Assembly (NCBI RefSeq): GCF_003670115.1
Contig: NZ_QQTY01000003.1
Coordinates: forward strand, 1 to 64,000
From: Natronorubrum halophilum
Lineage (GTDB): Archaea; Halobacteriota; Halobacteria; Halobacteriales; Natrialbaceae
DNA length: 64,000 nt
Direction of reading: 5' to 3'
Shown here: positions 1 to 8,309 of the stretch, one piece after another
How positions within the stretch are numbered: the stretch's first letter is position 1
Layout: each line of letters begins with the position of its first letter
Translations under genes and position numbers: made by a program
The notes under the pieces: generated by a model
Told to the model about the DNA's origin: nothing
Databases searched by the model: none
What the model saw: only the letters and a program-made list of their open reading frames with translations

Positions 1-91
1 GAACGCCCTGACGGGCGTTCGCCGTCCGCTCGTTCTCCCAAGATTCTTCAAAATCCGGTTCATAGCTTTCGCTGAGCAGGTCTGCGAGCAT
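1..91 (-). CDS. IS6-type transposase, N-terminal 30 codons only (partial)
   Basis: An ATG at 91 opens a frame that reads MLADLLSESYEPDFEESWEN and continues open to the window edge, ending in NARQGV. This acidic N-terminus followed by (A/V)RQGVRLH is what I recall from haloarchaeal IS6-family transposases of the type whose core carries AVKINGDWSW. Degraded copies of that core occur at 49.5-50.2 kb and 51.8-52.1 kb. Only the start is visible, so activity cannot be judged. The gene is too short for ordinary ORF calling here. Confidence 0.55.
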   Translation of the reverse strand, partial: MLADLLSESYEPDFEESWENERTANARQGV

Positions 92-149
92 CTAACCAAT
101 TCACTCAACGACCTGCTCACTTCTCAAATTGACTCAACTAGACAGTGCC
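1..149 (-). mobile_element. End of an IS6-type insertion sequence, running off the window
   Basis: The outer end is at about 149, where the sequence (read on the minus strand) starts GGCACTGTCTAGTTGAGTC. The same kind of end, GGCACTATCTAGTTTAGC, is found at 51778 beside a recognisable transposase remnant, which supports calling it a terminal repeat. The transposase start lies 58 nt inside. The rest of the element is outside the window, so whether it is intact cannot be told. Confidence 0.6.
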
Positions 150-366
150 TTTCCGCTGTAATCGTCGGGATTTAAGCGCGTATGTATTGCCGTCTACGTC
201 GTGAACGGAGTATACTTTTCTGTGAGCTCTTCTCTCCATGATCGTAAACATTTCTGCCCGATATGAGAGAGTATCTGCGTCGAATTCGAGCATATTATTT
301 GTAGTTCACGATACTTGATCAATTTTCGAAAAAGCTTACAAGTGACGTACGTCGCTGGCCGAACGT

Positions 367-1320
367 ATGGCGCAGGAATCCAGCACTGCCGACCGCACTG
401 AGTCCTCGACCTCCGAGCGCAATACGGTATTAACGCGGCGATCGTACGTTCAGTCGATCGTAGCAGGTGCGGCCACCAGGCTGGGTATTACTGCAGGGGG
501 CGTGACGAAAGTCGGCATGACTGTAGTAGGGGCTCTTACGGCCGAGGAGTACGAGGTCCTCAAGGCCGACGGGCAGATGGTCCGGATCGGGGAGGGTGAG
601 ACGTTCGAAAATACCCTTATCGACCTCACGAGGGGACGGTCTTTCACGCTCGTAGTCAACGGCGGGGGTTCGGTGATTCGAAATATTGGGTTCAAAGGGT
701 TGTGCCGGGGTTCTGGCTTCCAAATACTGGTCACGGCGTCTAGTGGAGAAGTGATCGTCGAAAACCTCTATCTCGGCGACGGCGCGACGAAGGAAGGTAG
801 CGGCCACGAACACGGACCCGGCGCGATTTTCTGCAACAACGAGGGAGACAGCGACGTTACCTTCCGGTATTGTAACGTCCAAGGCTATCCGAACAGCGGA
901 TTCTACTGCTCCAATACTGGGGATTCCGGCTCCGTCACATTCGAGAACTGCTACGGAAAGAACAACGGGGTCGCCACTTTTCACTGTGCTGGCCCCGACG
1001 ACTCGCTCCGTAATTGTGTCGGGTATAACGACGACACCGACTACGGTCCCGGATACGACGGATTCACCGAACGCAACGGTTATCCCGTTTGGGTCGGGTC
1101 TTCAGGTCCGGTCACGATCGAAAATTCCCACTTCGCTGCCGGAGCGTATCCTGAAACGCTTCGTACTCACGGAGGTGGGAGTATCGATTTCGAATCCGGC
1201 TCGTATAGTGGAACGTTCCGAGGGGCAGTACGAACCGGTAATGTTGCTACCGATCCGAATCTTTCGATTCCCGAAGGTGTCCCGAAAAGTGCTGAAGAGG
1301 CCGCAATCGAATCTACCTAA
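367..1320 (+). CDS. Secreted right-handed parallel beta-helix protein (pectate-lyase-like fold)
   Basis: The 317-residue product has a twin-arginine motif (RRSYVQ, residues 24-29) followed by a short hydrophobic stretch, so it is probably exported by Tat after folding. The rest is a series of short repeats rich in G, N, S and aromatic residues (VIRNIGF, VIVENLYL, VTFRYCNV, VTFENCYG, LRNCVGY, VTIENSHF), the spacing expected of beta-helix rungs in polysaccharide lyases and related surface proteins. No catalytic motif specific to one lyase family was recognised. A TATA-like stretch (CTTACAA) lies about 34 nt before the ATG. Its stop overlaps the stop of the convergent DoxX gene by 4 nt. It could process extracellular polysaccharide or act as a surface adhesin. 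Confidence 0.6.
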   Translation: MAQESSTADRTESSTSERNTVLTRRSYVQSIVAGAATRLGITAGGVTKVGMTVVGALTAEEYEVLKADGQMVRIGEGETFENTLIDLTRGRSFTLVVNGGGSVIRNIGFKGLCRGSGFQILVTASSGEVIVENLYLGDGATKEGSGHEHGPGAIFCNNEGDSDVTFRYCNVQGYPNSGFYCSNTGDSGSVTFENCYGKNNGVATFHCAGPDDSLRNCVGYNDDTDYGPGYDGFTERNGYPVWVGSSGPVTIENSHFAAGAYPETLRTHGGGSIDFESGSYSGTFRGAVRTGNVATDPNLSIPEGVPKSAEEAAIEST

Positions 1321-1802
1321 ACGATCTCGCGATCGAGAAACAGGTGCTCGAGACTATACTGTCCACTTCCGTATAAAACGAGGACGAGGAACGCTGCGAT
1401 GTATAGTAATCCGAGTTCCCCTCCGTTCTGGATCGGGATGATTCCGTCTGGAAGATGAGCGATAAACTGAGCGACGACCATCTGTCCAGCCGCGATGAGT
1501 GCGACGAGCCGAGTCAGCACGCCGATGACGAGGAGGAGACCTCCGATTAGCTCAATAACGCCGGCGACACCGTACATACCGAGCAACGGCGCAGCGCTTC
1601 CACTTCCGCTTACGCCACCAAAGAGGCCGAATAGTTTCTGGGCGCCGTGTTGCATAAATAACAGCCCGACGAGAACACGAAACACGAAGTAAATGTGTTC
1701 TTCATATGATTTCACGTGGCGGCCGAGTAGAGAATACATCTCGTCTTTAGACTGATTATTTAGAGTTGAATCTCGTCCGTCGCAGGTGGTTCCAGATGCC
1801 AT
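1317..1802 (-). CDS. DoxX family membrane protein
   Basis: This 161-residue protein has about four hydrophobic segments. The first carries the family's recognisable run (VFRVLVGLLFMQHGAQKLFG); later ones are GVAGVIELIGGLLLVIGVLT, a middle segment with ALIAAGQMVVAQF, and a final helix. DoxX/DoxD-like proteins are small membrane proteins with poorly defined roles in redox or thiol metabolism. A TATA-like box (TATAAAGAGG on the minus strand, near 1826) sits about 25 nt before the ATG at 1802, which supports this start, although an internal ATG at residue 22 is possible. It is convergent with the beta-helix gene and stands alone. Confidence 0.75.
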   Translation of the reverse strand: MASGTTCDGRDSTLNNQSKDEMYSLLGRHVKSYEEHIYFVFRVLVGLLFMQHGAQKLFGLFGGVSGSGSAAPLLGMYGVAGVIELIGGLLLVIGVLTRLVALIAAGQMVVAQFIAHLPDGIIPIQNGGELGLLYIAAFLVLVLYGSGQYSLEHLFLDREIV

Positions 1803-1930
1803 CAGGAAATAGTTTAGCCTCTTTATACTTATGATTTATCCCATATGGACGTAATTAGATGCGCATCCGCGCTCGAGATCCTAACGGGTCCTGGCCAACA
1901 CCCCTGGTTGCGTTTTCCGCATGCTAAACA

Positions 1931-2746
1931 TCACTCGAGACGGTCTATGTCATAGAGCGTCCGCTGAAAGGTTTGATCTAGTCCGCACGTTAACCCGCCG
2001 TCAACTACGAGCTCGGTTCCGGTCACGAACCGACCGAGGTCGCTGGTCAGGTACAGGACTGCGTTCGCGACGTCATCGGGCGTCCCAAACTCTTGCAATG
2101 GATACTGGTCAAGCAGTTGTTCGCGGAAACGCTCGTCCCAGTCTGCGGCGCGTTGTTCACGTCGGGATTCGGTGATAATCGTTCCTGGACAGACGGCGTT
2201 CGAACGAACTCCGTACCGACCGTACTGAGTCGCAATCAGACGAGAAAAGGCGTGTGTCCCATTCTTTGCCGCAGAGTATGCAGGGAGGCCGAGACCAGTG
2301 AGCGCGTTTGCCGAGGAAACGAACACGATGGACCCGCCATCCGATTCGATCATCACCGGCAACACTTCGCGTGTGCAGGTGTATGGCCCAGTCAGGTTCA
2401 GATCGATGATCGTCTCCCAGGAGTCCTGATCGACGGTGTGAGCGATATCATCGTCAAGCGCGCCGCCGGCGTTGTTCACGAGGATGTCTACCGTCCCGAA
2501 CTCTTCAAGCGCCTCGTCAACCATCGAACGGACAGATGTCGTCCCCGTCACGTCAGTCTTCACGAACAGCGCTTCTCCATCAACGGCCTCGATTCGAGAT
2601 ACGGTTTCGAACGCGTTTTCAGCGTCGACATCGGCGACTACGACTTTGGCTCCCTCTCCGGCGAGCGTCGATGCGATCTCCCGCCCGATTCCCTTCGCCC
2701 CACCGGTAACGATAGCTGTTTGACCCTCGAGTACCCGATTGTCCAT
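1931..2746 (-). CDS. Short-chain dehydrogenase/reductase (SDR)
   Basis: A classical SDR of 271 residues. The Rossmann motif TGGAKGIG is at 14-21, NNAG at 91-94, and the catalytic Ser (144/145), Tyr157 and Lys161 (YSAAK) are all in place. The C-terminal PGTI and VDGG motifs are also present. An aspartate at the end of the second strand (VADVD) suggests preference for NAD. The substrate cannot be named; sugars, polyols and hydroxyacids are common in this family. It is divergent from the creatininase-family gene with 94 bp between the starts, so the two may share regulation. It could belong to the neighbouring amino-sugar cluster. Confidence 0.85.
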   Translation of the reverse strand: MDNRVLEGQTAIVTGGAKGIGREIASTLAGEGAKVVVADVDAENAFETVSRIEAVDGEALFVKTDVTGTTSVRSMVDEALEEFGTVDILVNNAGGALDDDIAHTVDQDSWETIIDLNLTGPYTCTREVLPVMIESDGGSIVFVSSANALTGLGLPAYSAAKNGTHAFSRLIATQYGRYGVRSNAVCPGTIITESRREQRAADWDERFREQLLDQYPLQEFGTPDDVANAVLYLTSDLGRFVTGTELVVDGGLTCGLDQTFQRTLYDIDRLE

Positions 2747-2840
2747 GTACTGCGAATCGTTATCGCGACTCCATCAAGTAGGTTTCCCTGTTAACCGGCC
2801 AGGTCGAATGAACTATGGGGATCCTCTGTGAGTGGACGAT

Positions 2841-3644
2841 ATGCTTGGCTTCGACGACAGCTATCGGTCTGTAGCGTGGGCTACAACTCCAGCAAACAAA
2901 ATTCGTGCGATCGGATCCCAAGAAGGGTCCGTTCTTGTTGTTCCCGTCGGTAGTGTCGAACAGCATGGGTACCACCTACCCGTCGGGACCGATACGATGC
3001 TCGCAACGGCTGTCTCTATGGCAAGCGCTGACGCCATTGAGGAAGACCTCCCGGTGCTCGTGACGCCGTCGATTTGGTGTGGCTACTCGCCACATCACCG
3101 ATCGCTCGGTGGGACGCTCACGGCCGCGTTCGATCACCTTCTCACCCACATCCGGAGCATCGTGGAGGCCGGACTCGCAAACGGATTCGACGCCGTCGTC
3201 CTCGTCAACGGCCATGGCGGGAACCGGGCGCTCGTCGGTGCCGTCGTCAGCGAGGTCGGCCACGCATATCCGGACAGTCAGGTACTCGGATTTACGTACT
3301 TCGACCTCGCGACCGAGGTCATCGAGGAGATTCGTGACAGTGATCTTGGCGGAATGGCCCACGGCGGAGAGTTCGAAACGTCGCTCATGCTTCACTTGGA
3401 TACGGCTCTCGTTGACCGGGACGCGATGGACGCGGAACCGTTCGACGAACCGTACGACCTCGGTGACGAAGACCTCCTCGAGCCGGGACCGCTCGGAGTC
3501 TACCGGCCGTTCGAGGAATACTCGGAGTCGGGCGCGATCGGTGCACCGAAGCGAGCCTCCGCGAAAAAGGGAAATGTCATCTTTGAGTTCATTACAGACG
3601 AAATCGCGGATCTCTTCCGAGAGATCCACGCGCGAAACCGATAA
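2841..3644 (+). CDS. Creatininase-family amidohydrolase
   Basis: The 267-residue product shows the metal-binding signatures of the creatininase/FAPy-deformylase family: GSVEQHGYHLPVGTD (Glu40, His42, Asp51), NGHGGN (123-128) and AHGGEFET (His174, Glu177). Members cleave C-N bonds in cyclic or formylated amides, or act in cofactor maturation. An in-frame GTG at 2832 is an alternative start giving three more residues; I chose the ATG at 2841. It converges on the HAD phosphatase gene with 9 bp between them. Its place beside an amino-sugar cluster makes an amide substrate plausible, but that is inference. Confidence 0.8.
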   Translation: MLGFDDSYRSVAWATTPANKIRAIGSQEGSVLVVPVGSVEQHGYHLPVGTDTMLATAVSMASADAIEEDLPVLVTPSIWCGYSPHHRSLGGTLTAAFDHLLTHIRSIVEAGLANGFDAVVLVNGHGGNRALVGAVVSEVGHAYPDSQVLGFTYFDLATEVIEEIRDSDLGGMAHGGEFETSLMLHLDTALVDRDAMDAEPFDEPYDLGDEDLLEPGPLGVYRPFEEYSESGAIGAPKRASAKKGNVIFEFITDEIADLFREIHARNR

Positions 3645-3653
3645 TCGTACTCG

Positions 3654-4379
3654 CTAGTGGATGATGGTGGCGAACAGATTCTCGACCAGGCGGAGATCAC
3701 GAGTGTCAACTACCGCATCGACTACCTCGTACACTCCGTCATCGATTCGGTCATCTGGGTCGAATAACACCGACGTTCCCGCGACCTCGAACGCCTCTTC
3801 ATCCGTATGCGAGTCACCGATGTAAAACACGTCGTCCGTGGTAATCCCACGATCCCGACAGACTCGTTCGAGTACGTCGTCTTTGTGATCCGGGCCAACC
3901 CCGGCATCGACACCCGTGATGGTTCCCGAATCATCGAATCGGATCTCGTTTCCGAAAGTAAATTCGGGGCCGAACTCTGTTAGCACGTCCTGGAGGTTGG
4001 TTACTCCGGCACTGACCGTCCCGAACGGAACGTTAGCGCTCGCGATCGTCTCGAGCAAGGCCTCCGCACCTCGGGTGAGTTTCACAGCCGCCGCGGCACG
4101 GCAAATGTGGGCCTCAGTGACGCTGCGATCGGCCAGTAGGGCCACGTTCTCCTCACACCATTCTGGGAACGTCCGTTCGCCCTCGCGGTATTGCTCGGTC
4201 AATACCTTCCCCTGGTCACGCGTTCCGAATAGCTCCTGGAGGAGGAGCCAGCCGCCACGCTGGTCCACAAGTGTACCATCGAAGTCAAACGCCACGAGTT
4301 CTGGCCGAGAGGCAGTCTTCCACGTCGATGTCTCGGAGACGGTGACACCGGGGGGCGCGTCGATCGTACGGTGCGTCAT
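3654..4379 (-). CDS. HAD-superfamily phosphatase (PSP-like)
   Basis: This 241-residue protein contains HAD motif I (FDFDGTLVD, residues 31-39), a Thr/Ser in motif II (GTVSAG), a lysine for motif III in the DHKDD region, and motif IV (GDSHTDEEAF). The helical cap after motif I and the overall length fit the phosphoserine-phosphatase-like HAD-IB group. The start overlaps the stop of the AnmK-like gene by 4 nt (ATGA), so it is the last gene of a tightly coupled operon. A sugar-phosphate such as MurNAc-6-phosphate or GlcNAc-6-phosphate is a possible substrate by context only. Confidence 0.8.
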   Translation of the reverse strand: MTHRTIDAPPGVTVSETSTWKTASRPELVAFDFDGTLVDQRGGWLLLQELFGTRDQGKVLTEQYREGERTFPEWCEENVALLADRSVTEAHICRAAAAVKLTRGAEALLETIASANVPFGTVSAGVTNLQDVLTEFGPEFTFGNEIRFDDSGTITGVDAGVGPDHKDDVLERVCRDRGITTDDVFYIGDSHTDEEAFEVAGTSVLFDPDDRIDDGVYEVVDAVVDTRDLRLVENLFATIIH

Positions 4380-5671
4380 GGGAGGCTCACCTTCCCCATT
4401 ACGACCGGGTCGTCCGCCCCCGTCGATCCGGGGACGTTGTTCGGTCGACCGTCCAGACGGGCGATACCCATAAGCGCGAACAACGCAGCCTCTTTCGAAT
4501 CCGGATCGAACCCAAGCGACGAGAGTCGATCGACATCACACGCTACGCGGTCGGACAGCATAGTCAGGAGCGTGGGATTGTACGCACCGCCGCCGGAGAC
4601 AAACACTTCGTCCGGATACGGATCGGCAAAGCGATCGTACGCGTCAGCTATCGTCGCGGCCGTGAACGCCGTCGCCGTCGCTACGAGGTCGGCGTCGTCA
4701 AGTCCACGCTCGCGTCCGGCCTCAATGAATCGGCGTGCGTATTCGTGACCGAAGTCCTCTCGTCCCGTCGTTTTCGGGGGCGACGCTTCGAAGTAGGGTG
4801 CGTTCATGAACCGGTCGATTACGGATTCATCCGGCGTCCCCCGTGCCGCGATCTCCCCGTCGACGTCGTACGTTTGCTCGCCATCCGTGAGGATTTCGAC
4901 GACAGCGTCGATAACCATGTTACCGGGTCCAGTATCGAACGCGCGCACATCATTGCGTCCCGGCGACGGCGGCAGAAGCGTGCAGTTCCCAATGCCACCG
5001 ATGTTCTGCAACGAACGATGTCTTTCCTCATCGCTGAATACTGTCGCGTCCAAGTACGGTGCCAACGGGGCACCGTGACCGCCGGCCGCGATATCAGCCG
5101 TCCGGAAGTCAGAAACCGTCTTTACCCCCGTTTCGCGGGCAATGACGCTCCCGTCCGCGATCTGAAGCGTCGATCGTCGGGGACAGCCGACACCGGGGAG
5201 TTCCTCCTGGGTTCCGATATGCCAGATCGTCTGACCGTGACTCCCGATTACGTCGACGTTTTCGGGGTCGACTCCCGCTTCGTCCATCGCAGCCGTCGCG
5301 ACATCCGCAAGGAGGCTTCCGAGGCCGATATTCAACCGACACGCCTCGTCGACAGTCCCTATCTCTTCATCGCACAGTTCGACCAACCGCGTCCTGAGTT
5401 CCATCGGGTATTCCTCGGAAACGAAGGATTCGACAGTGACCTCATAGGGGTACTCCTCGTTCGTTCCCGTCTCCGTCACTGAACAGCAGGCAGCATCGAT
5501 ACCGTCGAGAGAGGTTCCCGACATGATGCCGACGGCGTACCTCGCGTTGCCGCCGTCCGTTCGTACGAGTGACTGGCCGGTTCGCGAGAGCGTGTCCGAC
5601 GACACACTGCTGTGTTGGTATTCTTTCGTGCAATTCCGTTGCGGGGTCGACTGCTCTGGGTTACTGGTCAT
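4376..5671 (-). CDS. anmK: Anhydro-N-acetylmuramic acid kinase
   Basis: AnmK hydrolyses the 1,6-anhydro bond of anhydro-MurNAc and phosphorylates it with ATP to give MurNAc-6-phosphate in peptidoglycan recycling. The signature motifs are here: GIMSGTSLDGID (48-59), GSHGQTIWH, VSDFRTADIAAGGHGAPL (with the conserved catalytic-type Asp), NIGGIGNCTL and FDTGPGNM. At 431 residues it is longer than the usual ~370 because of a Ser/Thr-rich N-terminal extension of about 43 residues; there is no better start before the first motif. It overlaps the acetyltransferase upstream by 11 nt and the phosphatase downstream by 4 nt. Archaea have no peptidoglycan, so a catabolic role on bacterial wall sugars, or on another anhydro-sugar, is likely. 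Confidence 0.93.
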   Translation of the reverse strand: MTSNPEQSTPQRNCTKEYQHSSVSSDTLSRTGQSLVRTDGGNARYAVGIMSGTSLDGIDAACCSVTETGTNEEYPYEVTVESFVSEEYPMELRTRLVELCDEEIGTVDEACRLNIGLGSLLADVATAAMDEAGVDPENVDVIGSHGQTIWHIGTQEELPGVGCPRRSTLQIADGSVIARETGVKTVSDFRTADIAAGGHGAPLAPYLDATVFSDEERHRSLQNIGGIGNCTLLPPSPGRNDVRAFDTGPGNMVIDAVVEILTDGEQTYDVDGEIAARGTPDESVIDRFMNAPYFEASPPKTTGREDFGHEYARRFIEAGRERGLDDADLVATATAFTAATIADAYDRFADPYPDEVFVSGGGAYNPTLLTMLSDRVACDVDRLSSLGFDPDSKEAALFALMGIARLDGRPNNVPGSTGADDPVVMGKVSLP

Positions 5672-6125
5672 GAATCGATTTTCTGAATATGTACTCGCTG
5701 ATACCGTTCTCCACGTAGTTTTCGAGAATACAGATCCGATCGTATCCGTGTTGGCGATAGAACTCCTGTACCGCCTCGTTGAAGTCAGATACGAGAAGGA
5801 ACACGTCGTTGCTCGTGCTCTCCGCCGAAACGTACTGCTCGGCGCAGTCCATTAATGCAGTTCCGGTTCCCTGCCCTTGAGCGTGTTCTACAACGCCGAT
5901 GAGTTTAATATAGCCGGATCTATCGAATGCGCCGTTCGGAACGACCCACACGAAGCCCGTTACGCCACCGTCAACGGTCGCGACAGCGAGCAGATCCTCG
6001 TCTGCAACGGCCGCATCATCGACCCGATAGGTCGCTTCGTACTCCGTCCACGGAACTGTCGTCGACAAGATTTCGTTGATTACTGCGAGATCGTCCTCCT
6101 CGTACGGGCGAATGGTCTCGCTCAT
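5661..6125 (-). CDS. GNAT-family N-acetyltransferase
   Basis: The 154-residue protein has the acetyl-CoA-binding loop of the GNAT fold (V-x-x-x-x-QGQGTGTAL, residues 78-90), preceded by the beta-4 strand (GYIKLIGVV) and followed by the ending typical of the family (VQEFYRQHGY). The N-terminal IRPYEEDDL is also characteristic. It sits between the serine hydrolase (4-nt overlap) and AnmK (11-nt overlap), so it is co-translated with both. An amino sugar, or the amino group of a released wall peptide, would fit as acetyl acceptor, but nothing in the sequence identifies it. Confidence 0.85.
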   Translation of the reverse strand: MSETIRPYEEDDLAVINEILSTTVPWTEYEATYRVDDAAVADEDLLAVATVDGGVTGFVWVVPNGAFDRSGYIKLIGVVEHAQGQGTGTALMDCAEQYVSAESTSNDVFLLVSDFNEAVQEFYRQHGYDRICILENYVENGISEYIFRKSIHDQ

Positions 6126-7204
6126 GAATCATTTGCCCTCTTTGTTGTCGCGGCGGCGATGTCGTGAACCTGCTGCCGAAACGGCTCCAGCGATCCGTCG
6201 GGGTCCATTGTCAGAGCGTGGTTCGTGAGCAGAACGACGAACTGGTCGCGATCCGGATCAATCCACATCGAAGTACCCGTAAACCCGGTGTGGCCAAACG
6301 CGTCCGGTGACCACGCGGTCCCCGGGGTATCTCCTCGTCCGAGTTTCCAGCCGAGTCCCTGTGACGCGTCTATAGAACCGATTGCATCCGTGCGAAGCCG
6401 ATCGACCATAGCAGAGGAGAGGAATCGGCCTTCACCGTGGACGCCTCGACTCAATAGCATCCGTGCGACGGTGGCGAGATTTCGGCCTGTCGAGAAGATG
6501 CCGGCGTTTCCAGATTCACCGTCCATCGCCCGCCCGAGGTAGTCGTGTATCTCTCCCTCGAGAACTCGGTCGGCCCAGCGACGGTCGCGTGTCGCTGCCA
6601 CGTTCTCACTCTGGATCGGCCCGATCGCCGTATCCGTAAGTCCGAGCGGATCGGTCACGTACGTCTCGAAGAGCGTTGCAAGGCTCTCACCGGTAACACG
6701 GCGGAGGACCTCTGCGAGGAAAACGAAGTTCAGGTCGCTGTAGACGTACCACTCGTTCGGTTCTGAGAGTACCGATAGCGGGCTGTCGAACAGCGACTCG
6801 AGTACCGCCGATTTGGATTCCCAGCCGAACGGAAAGGCCTTGTATGGAGGGAGACCGGACGTGTGCGTCAGCAGGGACCGTAGTGGGATTGCACCTCGTT
6901 GTGTATCATGGAGTTCGTCGATGTGTGAACCCACCGTCGACGAGAGTGTCAGTTCCCCCGCTTCAACGAGTCGTAGAGTGATTGTCGTCGTTGCAACCAC
7001 CTTCGTAAGTGATGCGACATCGAATTTTGTGTCCGGGGTAACCGGGTCGCCAGCAAGGTTTCGTTGACCCGTGGCGAGGTGTGTATCGACACCGTTGGTC
7101 GATCCGACGACTACGACAGCTCCGTCAAACAGCCCCTGATCGATACCGCTTTCGAGACGAGAGCGTAGGGCGGTCGTCCGATGAAACGGTGTCGTGTCAG
7201 TCAT
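6122..7204 (-). CDS. Serine hydrolase of the class C beta-lactamase/AmiE type
   Basis: The three active-site motifs of the penicillin-binding/beta-lactamase fold are present: SLTK (65-68), Y-S-D (155-157) and HTG (305-307). I took the ATG at 7204 (360 residues, MTDTTPFHRT); the frame is open for 50 more codons but that part lies inside the ABC ATPase gene and looks like shadow sequence. No signal peptide is evident, so it probably acts in the cytoplasm. In Bacillus the MurNAc-peptide amidase AmiE belongs to this fold and is encoded beside namZ; the same neighbourhood here suggests removal of peptide from muropeptides. Esterase or D-amino-peptidase activity are alternatives. Confidence 0.82.
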   Translation of the reverse strand: MTDTTPFHRTTALRSRLESGIDQGLFDGAVVVVGSTNGVDTHLATGQRNLAGDPVTPDTKFDVASLTKVVATTTITLRLVEAGELTLSSTVGSHIDELHDTQRGAIPLRSLLTHTSGLPPYKAFPFGWESKSAVLESLFDSPLSVLSEPNEWYVYSDLNFVFLAEVLRRVTGESLATLFETYVTDPLGLTDTAIGPIQSENVAATRDRRWADRVLEGEIHDYLGRAMDGESGNAGIFSTGRNLATVARMLLSRGVHGEGRFLSSAMVDRLRTDAIGSIDASQGLGWKLGRGDTPGTAWSPDAFGHTGFTGTSMWIDPDRDQFVVLLTNHALTMDPDGSLEPFRQQVHDIAAATTKRANDS

Positions 7205-8309
7205 CCTGATCCTCAGGAACGGTGCCGCGGAGCTGATCCGGAGCCACCCCCGTCGGCCCGCCGACCGTCCCAGTTCGTGTATTGGGATTGGTGAAGTGAC
7301 ACAGATATTGATGCTCGGATGATTCGACGGCAGGCTCGGGCTTAACCGCCGCACATGCTTCCTGAGCGAGCGGGCATCGGGTATGAAACCGGCATCCAGA
7401 GGGAGGATTTATCGGGTCCGGTGGCTGTCCCTCCAATCGGATTTTTTCGCTTCCGCCTTTGCCGATTTCCGGAACCGCAGACAGGAGTGACTGCGTGTAC
7501 GGGTGTTTCGGATTCTCGAATATCGTCTCGGTCGGTGCGACCTCGACCATCTCACCGAGATACATTACGCCCACGCGATCCGTGAGATAACGAATGGTTC
7601 GAAGGTCGTGCGAAATGAATACGAGCGTTAGGTCGTACTCATCCTGAATCTCGGTGATGAGTTCCAGGATCTGCGCCTGGACGGTGACATCCAGCGCGCT
7701 CGTGGGTTCGTCAGCGACGATAAACGTGGGATTGACGCTAACCGCGCGTGCGATCTCCACGCGTTGCTTCTGCCCGCCCGAGAGTTCGTGTGGGTACCGA
7801 TGGCGCATCCCTGGGTCGAGGCCGACGCGATCAAGCAGCGATCGGACCTCCGCGTCTTGTTCCTCCTTGTCAAGATCGCGGTGAAGTTCGAGCGGCCGTC
7901 GGAGTATTTTCCCGATCTGCTTGCGTGGATTCAACGAGGAAGAGGGATCCTGATGGATGAACTGGATCTCAGAACGGAAGGGGCGCAACGCGCGGTTCGA
8001 CAACTCGGTCAGATCGCGTCCCCGATAGGTGATCGACCCGCCAGTCGGCTTTTCCAGTCGAAGTAACGTTCGCGCGAGCGTCGATTTGCCACATCCGCTT
8101 TCACCCACGAGACCGAAGGTCTCCCGCTCGGCGAGCGTTAGCGAGACGCCATCGACTGCTTTGACGTGATTGGTTTCCCCGACGATCGAGGCGAGCAGCC
8201 CTTCGTTTACGGGGAAATACTTCTCGAGTTCGGAAATTTCCAGCAGCGGCTCCGCGTCGCTAACGGCTCCGTCAGCGGCACTCAAGTCGTGATCGTGATT
8301 CACGTTCAT
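7197..8309 (-). CDS. Peptide-type ABC transporter ATPase (DppF/OppF-like)
   Basis: Of 370 residues, with Walker A GESGCGKST, signature LSGGQKQRVEIARA, Walker B FIVADEPTSALD and the switch histidine (ISHD). The C-terminal oligopeptide-transporter domain follows, with the cysteine-containing GCRFHTRCPLAQEAC typical of Dpp/Opp ATPases that bind an iron-sulfur cluster. A leading aromatic/acidic segment (LEKYFPVNEGLLASIVGETNHVKAV) is normal for the F subunit. It overlaps the second ATPase upstream by 4 nt and the serine hydrolase downstream by 8 nt. Confidence 0.93.
   Translation of the reverse strand: MNVNHDHDLSAADGAVSDAEPLLEISELEKYFPVNEGLLASIVGETNHVKAVDGVSLTLAERETFGLVGESGCGKSTLARTLLRLEKPTGGSITYRGRDLTELSNRALRPFRSEIQFIHQDPSSSLNPRKQIGKILRRPLELHRDLDKEEQDAEVRSLLDRVGLDPGMRHRYPHELSGGQKQRVEIARAVSVNPTFIVADEPTSALDVTVQAQILELITEIQDEYDLTLVFISHDLRTIRYLTDRVGVMYLGEMVEVAPTETIFENPKHPYTQSLLSAVPEIGKGGSEKIRLEGQPPDPINPPSGCRFHTRCPLAQEACAAVKPEPAVESSEHQYLCHFTNPNTRTGTVGGPTGVAPDQLRGTVPEDQDD

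Noticed and set aside
3654-4379. MurQ etherase as the identity of the last operon gene
   Set aside because: The motifs are those of a HAD phosphatase (FDFDGTLVD, GDSHTDEEAF), not of a SIS-domain etherase.
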